A stretch of DNA of 64,000 nucleotides from Theocolax elegans (Eukaryota > Arthropoda > Insecta > Hymenoptera > Cerocephalidae). Positions 31,851 to 40,739 of the stretch are shown here, piece by piece. How positions within the stretch are numbered: the first letter of the stretch is position 1; the number at the start of each line of letters is the position of its first letter. Where the stretch lies: contig CM047431.1 of assembly GCA_026168455.1 (NCBI GenBank), forward strand, positions 42,186,253 to 42,250,252, written 5' to 3'. A program made the translations under genes and the position numbers. Below the pieces are notes generated by a model. It was not told where the DNA came from. It ran no database searches and was given only the letters and a program-made list of their open reading frames with translations.

Positions 31851-34340
31851 ATGTCTCAAGATCGTAATGAAAAGAACGGCAGATTGCCACCAACATCGGC
31901 GCATTTTCGGGCTTCCCAAGGACCCCTGATGGAAGATCCGGTCGTCCTTTTGACCCGTTGGTTGGGCACTGTGCCCGACGGGCCCGTGGTCGAACGTGTC
32001 GATGCGACACCCTCTACTGGGTGGGCCGACCAGTTGGCCAACATGTTCCGGGAGGACATGTTGTCCGCCGGGATCGTCCCTCCTGGAGAGGGGGGCGAAG
32101 AGCCGGTCACGGCTCTCAACGGTGAGGACGAAGATGTGGTGATGGAGGACGGGACGGCAGTGCAGGCCCGGAACGACGCTGTCCCAAACAGCGGAAGTCC
32201 GCGAGCCCCTCCGATCCCGTCAAGAATTCTTTGGGCCGATGTCCCACTGGACGACGACGAGCCACCAGAGGAAGAGGAGATCGCGGCAGTGACGGCCGGA
32301 GCGGAAGCCATCTCTGATGGTGGAAACTCGCAGGCCCCTCCGAGTTCTCCAATTCCCACTGAACCTAAAACGGCACAAGAGGTTTGGGCCGAAAGGAGGG
32401 AGCTTAACACCATCCAGGATGATGAACCCATGGAGGAAGACCCCTGGGATCCCCGTCACCTCCCCCCTGCACCACCAACTCACCCGGAACGCCTCCGCAA
32501 CCTCAAGGGTGACCTGATACGCGTTACCCAAGAGGTTGTTATCACCTCGCTGCCACCATCCAGCGAGGAGACGGCGCCGGGAGTAGGTGAGGCGATCCCT
32601 GAGAGGGTAGAGATACCCTCCACCTCTCAGGGAAAACCCAAGGTCAGCGAGGAGGAAAGGGCGAGTCAGGACGCGGTACGGGAGCTATATGCCACGCTAG
32701 CTCGCTCAGACGGCGTGGCGAAACCCCATACCAACGGGGTGCTCACCGTCCTGGAGGATCGGCCACCGAAGGGGGAGGCACCGAGGGCATCCGTGGCTCC
32801 TGTGAGGCGGCTACCCGCCCGGCCGACAGACACAGAACCAGCGAGCCTGCCACGGAGCTACCCAACGGTCCCCCCACCAAGGCCGATTCCGATGTACACT
32901 CCCTTACCTCCGGAAAACCCACCTATGAGCCGTGCAGCCCGTCGTCGTGCCAGGAAATATAACCCGCGTAGACACCTCACGATGGAGGACTATTTTGGGG
33001 GATTGAGCCCTCCACGCTCCTTATCGCCTCCAGAACCTCCTGCCGATCCGTTCTATGTGGAACAGAGACGACGACAGGAGGCGGAGGACGAACGTATCCG
33101 TCGTGAGGAGCAGCGGAAGAAGGAGAAGGAACGCGCCCGCATAGAAAAAGAGAAGGAAGAAAGAGAGAAGGAAAGAAAAGAGAAAGAAGAAAGAGAAAAG
33201 CGTAGAAGAGAAAAGGAGGAAGAAGAAAGAAAGAAGATAATGAAGGAGATGGAAGAAAAAGAAAGACGTAGGAGGGAAAAAGTCGAAGAAGAAAACAGAG
33301 TAAAGAAGGCAGAAGAAGAACGTCGGAGGGTAAGAATTATAGAAGAAGGACGAAGACGAAGGTTTGAGGAAGAAAAGCGGGCTCGAGAAAATCAGGAGAG
33401 AGAAGAGAGGTATAAAAGAGAAAAGAAAAGGCTCTTAGAAGAGAAGGAAAAGGAAGCAAGGAGGGTAGTAGAAATGAGGAGGAAAGAAGAAGAAAGGAAG
33501 TTATTGGAAGAAAAGAGGCGGGAGAAAGAAAAGGAAGAGTGTAGATTGGCAGCAATGAGGAAGAGAGAAGAGGAAGAGCGGAAACAGAGAATGTTAGAGG
33601 AGAAGAGAATGGAAGAGGAGAAGAAGAAGAAAGAGGAAGAGGCCCGCTGGGCGAGAGAAATAGAGGAAGAGAGAGAGCGGATCCGCCTATCTCGCCCCAG
33701 CACGAGCAGCGAGGGATCCCGGAAGTCGCCACCTCGACCTCCATCCCCCACACGAGGGGAGCATAGGCCGAGGAAGGCTTCCAGGTGGGATTCGGGTCCG
33801 AAGATTGACCTCCTGAAGTCCATCCCCACCCCTTCACCATTGACAGGGGTGAGGTTCGGAGGGCTGGAACCGGTGCCCATCGACCCAAAGGTTGACCCTC
33901 CGGTCAAGTCGTGCTTCATATGCTGGGAAAAGGGGCACTTTCACCCATCCTGCCCCAAACCCAAGAGGCATGTGATTTGCTACAACTGTGGCCGGAGGGA
34001 CGTAACGATGCGCACTTGCCCGAGGTGTAGTAAGGCGCACCTCGAATACCTGAGGAGGTTAAACTCGGGACAGTGCGCATCGGCGAAGGCGCCCGCCAAG
34101 CCGGAACCAGCCCAACCCACACCACCGGAGCCAACACCTCTTCGGAGACCCCGAATCACCCCCTCGTTGACGGTCCCACTAAGGCGTCCGTCAATTGCCG
34201 CCCCTGCTGCACCTCCGGAAGCGGCGCCTAAGCCGGCGATGACTCCGGAAGAGGCCCTGAAGCTTCTGGAGACCCTCCGCAACATCCCCTCTGGGAGTAG
34301 GGAGGCGGTCTTCCAGGTGCTATTCCCGGGAGGGAAGTAA
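31851..34340 (+). CDS. ORF3: charged-helix protein with Gag-type zinc knuckles, in the env position
   Basis: 829 residues, starting 79 bp after pol. Residues 1-400 are Pro/Glu-rich and probably disordered. About 402-613 is a nearly pure E/K/R stretch, a long coiled coil or single alpha-helix. At the C-terminus a CCHC knuckle (C688, C691, H696, C701) is followed by C-X2-C-X9-C-X2-C (C710, C713, C723, C726). The latter spacing equals the third finger of this element's Gag. There is no signal peptide, membrane segment or cleavage motif, so it is not an envelope protein. Its ends are GC-rich, unlike the A-rich gag and pol, hinting at a separate origin. The role is unknown; RNA binding or particle assembly is a reasonable guess. 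The frame is intact in this recent copy. Confidence 0.8.
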   Translation: MSQDRNEKNGRLPPTSAHFRASQGPLMEDPVVLLTRWLGTVPDGPVVERVDATPSTGWADQLANMFREDMLSAGIVPPGEGGEEPVTALNGEDEDVVMEDGTAVQARNDAVPNSGSPRAPPIPSRILWADVPLDDDEPPEEEEIAAVTAGAEAISDGGNSQAPPSSPIPTEPKTAQEVWAERRELNTIQDDEPMEEDPWDPRHLPPAPPTHPERLRNLKGDLIRVTQEVVITSLPPSSEETAPGVGEAIPERVEIPSTSQGKPKVSEEERASQDAVRELYATLARSDGVAKPHTNGVLTVLEDRPPKGEAPRASVAPVRRLPARPTDTEPASLPRSYPTVPPPRPIPMYTPLPPENPPMSRAARRRARKYNPRRHLTMEDYFGGLSPPRSLSPPEPPADPFYVEQRRRQEAEDERIRREEQRKKEKERARIEKEKEEREKERKEKEEREKRRREKEEEERKKIMKEMEEKERRRREKVEEENRVKKAEEERRRVRIIEEGRRRRFEEEKRARENQEREERYKREKKRLLEEKEKEARRVVEMRRKEEERKLLEEKRREKEKEECRLAAMRKREEEERKQRMLEEKRMEEEKKKKEEEARWAREIEEERERIRLSRPSTSSEGSRKSPPRPPSPTRGEHRPRKASRWDSGPKIDLLKSIPTPSPLTGVRFGGLEPVPIDPKVDPPVKSCFICWEKGHFHPSCPKPKRHVICYNCGRRDVTMRTCPRCSKAHLEYLRRLNSGQCASAKAPAKPEPAQPTPPEPTPLRRPRITPSLTVPLRRPSIAAPAAPPEAAPKPAMTPEEALKLLETLRNIPSGSREAVFQVLFPGGK

Positions 34341-35160
34341 AGGGGGCCACGGAGACGAAGAGGAAAACCTCGCGTTGAGCGGGGGTAACAATAATTTGAA
34401 GTGGGGATAATTAAGGACGAAGGAGGTCGCAGTAACGCAGCAGACGCGAGCGGATTGAGTAGAAAAAAGATGAATCTATGGAAGAAAGAAGATAGTAGGA
34501 ACCTGCCAGAAATAAAGAAAAAAAAAGAGGAAGAGAGAAAATTAAATAATTAGTAGAAAACCTTATTTTCAGGTAAATGATTAGTAGAAAACCTTATTTC
34601 CAGGTAACAGATGATGATCAGAATGGTAGTATATGTATAGTAGAAAAAGATGTCGATGAGCAATCAAACGAGATGGTAGTAATAGTCGAAGTATATATAG
34701 TAGAAAAGGGTAACGAGGAACAGTCAAACGAGATGGTAGTAATGGTCGAGGTATATATAGTAGAAAAGGGGTAACGACAGGCAGTCAAACGTGATGGTAG
34801 TAATGGTAGAAATATAGATAGTAGAAACGGATATGGATTCAGAATCAAACTCGATTGGTAGAAAATCTTTTTCTTTTGAAAGAAGATCAGAGAGGAAGAT
34901 AATTGAAAAAGAACAATTGGTAGTAAGTATTGGAAGGTAAACCAAGCATATATTATTTTTTTTTATTTAATTAAGTTTTATTAAATTTATTATGATGATA
35001 TATTTTCTTTCTTATGGGCAGACGTATGATTTATAATTTGTTGGAATGTTGTATGTGAGGATATTATGGTTATGGGTTATGCGTGTTCGGTGACGAGTAT
35101 CGCTTTGGCCAAGCGTTAGTAAGTGCAGTCCACTCTCCTTTCAGGAGTGTGTCCCGACTT
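34341..35160 (+). other. 3' non-coding region of the gypsy-class element
   Basis: About 820 bp between ORF3 and the PPT. Two copies of a TAGTAGAAAACCTTATTTyCAGGTAA-type block (34,551-34,610) combine acceptor-like CAG with donor-like GTAA and echo the leader repeats. They are followed by a tandem array (next entry) and an AT-rich part. No gene seen. Confidence 0.7.
34611..34850 (+). repeat. Tandem repeat, about four 60-bp units
   Basis: Units containing ATGGTAGTAATGGTCGAGG, TATATAGTAGAAAAGGG and CAGTCAAACG recur at 60-61-bp spacing (agatggtagt at 34,671, 34,731 and 34,792). Confidence 0.85.
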
Positions 35161-35170
35161 AGGAGGGGGG
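35161..35170 (+). other. Polypurine tract
   Basis: AGGAGGGGGG lies 3 nt before the 3' LTR and is the expected primer for plus-strand synthesis. Confidence 0.75.
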
Positions 35171-35173
35171 TAT

Positions 35174-37201
35174 TGTGAGGTAAACCTCACACCATTATTA
35201 TATTATAATTTATATAAGGAGGGAAGCCTTGTCGAGGGGACGTACCTGAAATAAGACAAAGAATTATTAGTGTACATAGATAAATATAAGGTTAGCGTAA
35301 AGGAGATAGATATAAATGAAATAACATTCTTGTACAATATCATACCTTTTGAGACGACGAGTCCTGGGTGATCCAACGCTGCTATCCATGTGAGTCCTGT
35401 CCTTGGAGGCGATGAGTCCTGGGTACTGTCCATCGTAAGTCCATTTCCCCTTGAGGCGATGAGTCCTGGGTGAACCTTCGGATCCTGGGTCCGCTCCTTG
35501 GTAGTGTTGGGTACCTGAAAGGTTAATAATAAATAAATCTAGAATATATATATAGAAGGTTAGGGTAGTAGGATTGATAGAGGGATAAAGTGTAGTTATA
35601 ATGAGAAAGTTATGTAGGTGTGTAGGATAGTATGTATAGGATATAGGGATAGAGGTTAGGAAGGAAGTAAACACCGGCTACGAATCCTGGCCCGAGCCAT
35701 TCTCGTCACCGATATTTTAGTAGGTAAAGGGAAGAGATTAATAGGGTTTTTATTGATCTGTTGAGGAAATCGGAGGATTGGAGAAGAGAAGGAGTTTAAT
35801 AATAAAGAAGGAACAATACAACCATACCGCCACCGACGTCTAACCATGCTCCCACGTGGATCCAGTACCATCTCCCGACGACCTGGTGATGGAGAACGAA
35901 GACAGCCACGAAGATGACGACCCAGGAACTGGTGCACTTTCCACAAACACAAAATAAAAACCCGTTCGCCGTCGTGTAAACAAACGACGCCCGACTCGCG
36001 TGCAACGACTCGGCCGGCTGCTCGTGTACTAGGGTCAGCGCGGCAGAGAGGGGGGGGGGCGGCGCTCGCCGCTCTCGCACATGCACGCCGCGGCACATGG
36101 CGGCACACCGAGGAGGGGAACGACGGAATGAGCGGGAAGTAGCCATCTACAGCGTGTGTGTACGAGAGAGAAAGAAGACACACCTGTTGCATTGGTGGAG
36201 GCGCAAGTCAGTTCCTCAAACGGAATACGGGTTATTTCGTTATTCCGTCACTGGGGAAAAGAAGATTGTTACGGGAATAGATGGCGTGGACGGCGGTAAT
36301 AGTCAACCATCTAATTAATCTGGGAGATATTATTGGTTGAAAATAAAGGAAGAAGAAGACAATCAGCGCCGCGCGTTAACGAACTACGAGGACGAGCGGG
36401 ATGCTACGAGTCCCGATCGTCATTCGTAGCCGGATAGTCTCATCGAGCGCACCTAGTTATTTTGATTGAGGAGTTCCATAGGAGTAATTTTTTATAAAGT
36501 AATAATTGTTCGAGTAGTTGGGTTAGTTCTGAAGAAGATTGTTTCTCATTGCGGTAAGTGGGCTGCACGGCCACCGATTAATTTAATAAATCGAGTATCG
36601 CCGGGGATTTCTTGCGCGTCGCGTATAGACCTCCTGCGGGCCGCGCCGCCATTTTAGCACCTGCCGCGAATTCGAGTTGTCCGTATTAAGGGTTGGGAGA
36701 CGGTTTATTAATTATTACCGGAGCTTATAAGACGCGAATATAGAGTTAATTAATTAACACTACGTAATTATCGGTGATCGGAAGATCGGGCTAGTTCGCG
36801 GGAACTTAACTTGTTGAATTTACTTCGTGTCCAAAATATTGTAACGGTGATCACCCGTAGTGATCGAAATTTGGAGTGAATAAATAGATTGAAATAATTA
36901 GTGATTTGACCTAATTAAAATTATTGAGTTCTTAATTTATCGACCTGTACCTCGACAATTACCGCCACGCGTTTCTGAAGGAGATAGGATTCGTCGTTGG
37001 TTTCGCCACCTCCGTATTGGCGTTGGAGCCACGTCCTGAGGAGTCGTACCGGGAAATTAATTGTATTGGTAAGACCTGGCGCCCAGTGTAATAATAAATA
37101 CGGTCTTACCGGATTTAAAGGTAACATATATATATATATATTAAATAAAGTGAAACCGAGTAACGTGGTTTACGGGCCACGAAAGTGAGGACCACGTCAC
37201 A
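35174..37201 (+). repeat. 3' LTR of the gypsy-class element
   Basis: 2028 bp, TG...CA. Sequence and all internal reading frames match the 5' LTR; the only length change is a 10-G run (36,050-36,059) where the 5' copy has 11. The same three GAGTCCTGGGT-type repeats are at 35,352-35,478. Confidence 0.95.
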
Positions 37202-37205
37202 ACTT
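37202..37205. other. Right target-site duplication (ACTT)
   Basis: ACTT directly follows the CA end of the 3' LTR and equals 21,482-21,485. Confidence 0.85.
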
Positions 37206-37310
37206 ATAGATAAAGTTTAGATAAACGTAATTAATGTTTTAGGTGAGATTGAAAATATTATTTTTTGGACGTGTAACATTTGGATTAATAAAAAAATAAT
37301 ACAAAACATT

Positions 37311-37375
37311 CTATTTCTGGGATTTGAATCTCCAACCTTCTAATTTAGAGTTTCTTGCTATACCAACTGAGCTAT
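37311..37375 (-). tRNA. tRNA-like sequence (degenerate), palindrome copy A
   Basis: On the minus strand TAGCTCAGTTGGTATAGCA matches the tRNA D-arm/A-box and GGAGATTCAAATCCC the T-arm/B-box at normal spacing. The middle (AAACTCTAAATTAG) is closest to a Lys-type anticodon arm but is altered, and the acceptor stem is poor. Probably not a functional tRNA. Confidence 0.45.
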
Positions 37376-37468
37376 TTTTTATCTATTTCGTAATATTACA
37401 TTTTAATTGTGAGGAGTGATTGAAACATACTTGAAAATTTATACTTTAAATATATAACTAATAATTTA

Positions 37469-37533
37469 AATAACTCGGTTACGGTAAAGTGAGAATTTGA
37501 AGAAGAAGGTCGGAGGTTCGAATCTCAGAATAA
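37469..37533 (+). tRNA. tRNA-like sequence (degenerate), opposite orientation, copy A
   Basis: TAACTCGGTTACGGTAAAG is a decayed A-box and CGGAGGTTCGAATCTCAG a good B-box/T-arm. It is the inverted partner of the 37,311-37,375 sequence. Confidence 0.4.
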
Positions 37534-37745
37534 AAAATTTTTAATCCAAATTTTACAGGTTCAAAAAAATATTTTTAACCTTACTTAAGATATTAATTTA
37601 AGTTTATTTAAACTTTTTACAAATGTTTAATGCAGACTTTTTTCAAACTTTGGTAAAATCTTGTTGAAGATGTTAATATCAAGTTTACCCAAAGTTAACT
37701 TTTTAAAGAGTTCAGCTAAACGTAATATTTTACGTAGAAGACTGT

Positions 37746-38975
37746 TTATGTTTCTTGAAATTTTGAAATATCTTTTTCAGATTTCTTTCTATAAAGTTGT
37801 TGAATGAATTAGAACGCTTCGCGGATATCAATGCCAAGAATTGACATAGAAAATGCATGAATTACTGTATTTCAGAAATGACGGTTAAAATGTTACACTC
37901 GTAAATTAGATATTTTATTAGAAAATAGCATTGATTTGTTAAATTCGGCTATTAATTATAAGTGTTAAGCTGTAAACATAAATATTTAGCGATTTTCGAA
38001 AACCAAAATTTTCGTTATTTCTAAACAGCTTGAGATTACATTCAAATAGCATTACATTATCCCCAAAATAATGAATGGATTCATCTATAATTCAGTGGCC
38101 AAATATGGATAATTAATAAGCGAAGGGTGACGAACTCGTCAATAAGTATTGTTCGCAATGCCCTTATTTATTGAGAGCGCAAATAAAGCGATCGAGGAAC
38201 GTGTTTGGTTGTAAAACGTTAAATATTATATATACAAAAGAAAAAAGTAAAGGAATATGGGTGTACTATCCGCGAAATAAGAAGACATAAAGTAACCCGC
38301 GAGGGATGAGAATACCTAAAGCAATAAAGAGGGAGGGAGAGAGACAATACGTCATCGGCAGGCTAAAAGCCCGGTTGAGCAATATACAACGATGAAATTA
38401 ATGTGCTCGCGGCGTAATTATCCTTAAATCAGGTGGATACACACACGTGCACGATAATGAGGTTCCCTCCGCTCCGACACGCAACCGTCTCACATTGATA
38501 ACGCTCAACTCTTCGTTCGATAATTATGGCTAGGACATTAATCAACCTAACGCTGATCGTACTACCTCCTTTGTCGGACGGGGCTCCTCTCTCTCCCTCC
38601 TCTGGTCCAGTCGCACAATCACCTTTGATGCATCGTACCCTTTTGTCTTATCTTACAAACTTTTCACTCCCTTTAACTTCCTCTTATTCCGGAGCACAAC
38701 GATTATTTCGTTAACTTTCTAAAACTAATGTATATATACCTCATCGCTAATGGGAATTAAATTATTTACTCGTCGAACGTCACTCGGTTCATTAGGTTGC
38801 ATGACCAATAAGATTTTCGGTTACGTGGATGAAATAAGTGGTTATATCGCGCTTTGGTCAGCCAGTGGAATTTCGTATACTAGTGCTTTCTACCAAATGT
38901 ATGGTAGTGTTATTTTTTTTTTATAATCGACAAGTTTAATATTATTAAACGCTGTTTCTTATATTTGGTGCTTTA
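37746..38975. other. Non-coding stretch, nothing recognised
   Basis: AT-rich to about 38,250, then a moderately GC-richer stretch to about 38,700 with short unsupported frames. No gene, RNA or repeat structure was identified. Confidence 0.5.
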
Positions 38976-39690
38976 TTAAGGAGATGTAAACCCATTAAAA
39001 CAGAATCACTATTTATTTTTTCTTAATAGCGAACAGTATACTTTATCGAAAAAAATGCTCTGTAACGGTGTTGTAGTAACATTACCCCTTTCGCTGGTGC
39101 AGCCTTTTTTACTGTACGTGCCAAAAATGGTAGGACAATAAACTAAAGAAATTATACGATTAACTATGAATATAAGGCTTTTGGGGACTCAGAATCGATT
39201 TTGATGGTTATGTTTGCGTCATTTTGAATTTTTTAATTCTGACCTTAGATTCGTAATTAGCAAACCCCAAAACTCTTACACACCGAAGTTGAAATGAATT
39301 GACTGAAAAATGCAGCAGTTATTCAATTTGATCATATATGATACATCGCCAGTTGTGGCACAATTTTTTTTTTATCATATATGATACATTGCCAGTAAAA
39401 GGGTTAAAGATAGTCTATGAATTTTTTCAAATTTCTTTTATCAATGAATCAACGAGATCTTTGAGCAGCCGTGTAGCACTGTTTTTAGCTATATATTACC
39501 GACCAAAAAATGGTTATTTCTATATAATTCATTTTAAATTAATTACTTTGAAACAATTACTCTGTAACGGTATTCTATTTGCTTTCAACATTATCTGTAA
39601 ATTTTTTCAGATTTCTTAATTCCATTACTATTTAAAATTTTTGGGATTTTATAGGTTGGTTCTTGTAACTTGGGTATCACATCTCCTTAA
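38976..39690. mobile_element. Element with TTAAGGAGATGT terminal inverted repeats
   Basis: TTAAGGAGATGT at 38,976-38,987 faces its exact reverse complement at 39,679-39,690, each followed inward by a similar AxACCC/ATACCC. Inside are direct repeats (CTCTGTAACGGT at 39,058 and 39,560) and a smaller piggyBac-like segment. No transposase. Similar ends occur at 3,284-3,645 and near 52,335-52,346. Confidence 0.45.
39090..39408. mobile_element. Possible degenerate piggyBac-type MITE
   Basis: The left end reads CCCCTTTCGCTGG. The right end, on the minus strand, reads TTAACCCTTTTACTGGCAATG. CCCTTT ends beside TTAA are typical of piggyBac-superfamily elements. The left TTAA is decayed to TTAC. ATCATATATGATACATyGCCAGT occurs twice near the right end. 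No coding sequence. Confidence 0.3.
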
Positions 39691-40205
39691 GACGTAATAG
39701 TAAATTAAAAAATAGTAGTTATTATCACTAGAAAATTTTGAATCGCATTTCACGCACCCTGTGTCAAAAGAAGTACTATTACCGCAGTGTATGTGTGACA
39801 TTCATATTTACGCATCGATTTGGGTGCGTATAATAGTTAAATGTATTATACTCCACTAAAATATTCAACTTTGAGTTGCATACATAGTGTATACCGTCAC
39901 ATACCCAATTGTTGATCCATTAAGGCAAATCTGTACGTTCATAGAATAATTTTATGTTAAAAAGACTAATAATTGTATATATTTTGACGCATGCAGAAAG
40001 TATAAGTATTAAACTTCCTTTTAGCCATCTCAGAAAAATAAAATAGGTGCTACTTTTAAAGTAAGCAACAATCTAAGAAAAAAAAGCGGGAAGTACCAAT
40101 TTCTGATCAGTAAATTTTCGGTACATATACCACTTTCTATATAAGTCTACTAAACAATTATTGATTGTTTAACCTTCAAATTGTGCGTAGCAACGTTTAG
40201 ATTTA

Positions 40206-40229
40206 TGTAAATCTTATTATTATTTTATT
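40206..40229. other. Left target-site duplication of the SINE
   Basis: TGTAAATCTTATTATTATTTTATT matches 40,655-40,675 except for one extra ATT unit. Confidence 0.75.
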
Positions 40230-40654
40230 CTTGATTTTGTGCCCTCTTTTTTCCTGGCACTTCCTACCGTTTATCCCCTGGGGGACTTTAACGGTGTCCA
40301 CCTACCACCTATGTGTGGGTGCTTTATCCCTCCCTTAAAAACCCCACCATCTCGCATTCGCCCGGGGTTATGCCCGTGGATGAGGGAAACCTGTGAAGCA
40401 GGGAAAACCTCACCCGAGATGGCCGGTGTATTCGAAACATTCTTTTTGGGTGTCAAAGTCACATTGCGTAGGCCTTGACACCGAAACCGAATGTTTCACA
40501 CCTCCCGCTCACGTTGTGAAGTGTGAAAAAACACCTAACCGATCACGAAAGCCGCACGAGAATGGTCTCCCATCCAAGTACTAACCGTGCTCTTCGCTGC
40601 TTAACTTTCGCGATCGGCCGAGGTGCGCTTCCACCACTCCGCCACCGCGTCGGT
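40230..40654 (-). mobile_element. 5S rRNA-derived SINE
   Basis: A short interspersed element, transcribed by RNA polymerase III and mobilised by a LINE. Read on the minus strand, the head contains GGTTAGTACTTGGATGGGAG, the internal C-box region of 5S rRNA, preceded by GATCGCGAAAGTTAAGCAGC, its A-box region. The first 30 bases (GGTGGCGGAGTGGTGGAAGC) depart from 5S and look like a tRNA-Ser A-box. A roughly 300-bp unrelated body and an AT-rich tail follow. Target-site duplications flank it. It belongs to the 5S-headed (SINE3-like) class. The open frames within it are fortuitous. Confidence 0.8.
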
Positions 40655-40675
40655 TGTAAATCTTATTATTTTATT
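40655..40675. other. Right target-site duplication of the SINE
   Basis: TGTAAATCTTATTATTTTATT, the partner of 40,206-40,229. Confidence 0.75.
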
Positions 40676-40739
40676 GAAATAATACACTGATCAGAAATTG
40701 GTTCATGATCAACAATTGGGTATGTGACGGTACATGTGA

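Larger units (their letters stand above)
21486..37201 (+). mobile_element. Giant Ty3/gypsy-class LTR retrotransposon with a third ORF
   Basis: A complete 15,716-bp element: 5' LTR, tRNA-primed PBS, leader with tandem repeats, gag, a linker frame, pro-pol, ORF3, a repeat-bearing 3' region, a purine-rich PPT and 3' LTR, flanked by ACTT duplications. Domain order protease-RT-RNase H-integrase puts it in the Ty3/gypsy class. The LTRs have the same sequence over every stretch compared and differ in length by one G in a poly-G run (11 versus 10), so insertion is very recent. It is much longer than usual gypsy elements (commonly 5-9 kb), owing to 2-kb LTRs, a large Gag, a 1.3-kb leader and ORF3. It interrupts an older palindromic element. 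Confidence 0.95.
37206..37745. mobile_element. Palindromic element with two divergent tRNA-like sequences, copy A (interrupted)
   Basis: The left arm (37,213-37,300) and the reverse complement of the right arm (about 37,540-37,625) align, sharing AAAGTTTA-ATAAACxTAA and ATTTGGATTAA. Inside are a minus-strand and a plus-strand tRNA-like sequence around a centre that matches copy B at 62,707-63,463 (ATTGAAACATxCTT). The outer left arm is missing here: the LTR retrotransposon inserted in it, and the sequence just before 21,482 probably holds the remainder. It is AT-rich and codes for no protein. Confidence 0.65.
39893..40731. mobile_element. Inverted-repeat element that hosts a SINE
   Basis: A perfect 25-bp inverted repeat (39,893-39,917 versus 40,707-40,731; ACCGTCACATACCCAATTG...) bounds it. 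A second perfect 17-bp inverted pair (40,095-40,111 versus 40,686-40,702) lies inside. The left arm has about 175 bp extra between the two blocks. The 5S-derived SINE is inserted close to the centre. Confidence 0.6.

Noticed and set aside
31851..34340. ORF3 as an envelope protein
   Set aside because: No signal peptide, membrane segment, cleavage motif or cysteine-rich ectodomain; zinc knuckles and a charged helix point to nucleic-acid binding.
40239..40584. Three frames of 63-79 codons
   Set aside because: They fall within the 5S-derived SINE and are fortuitous.
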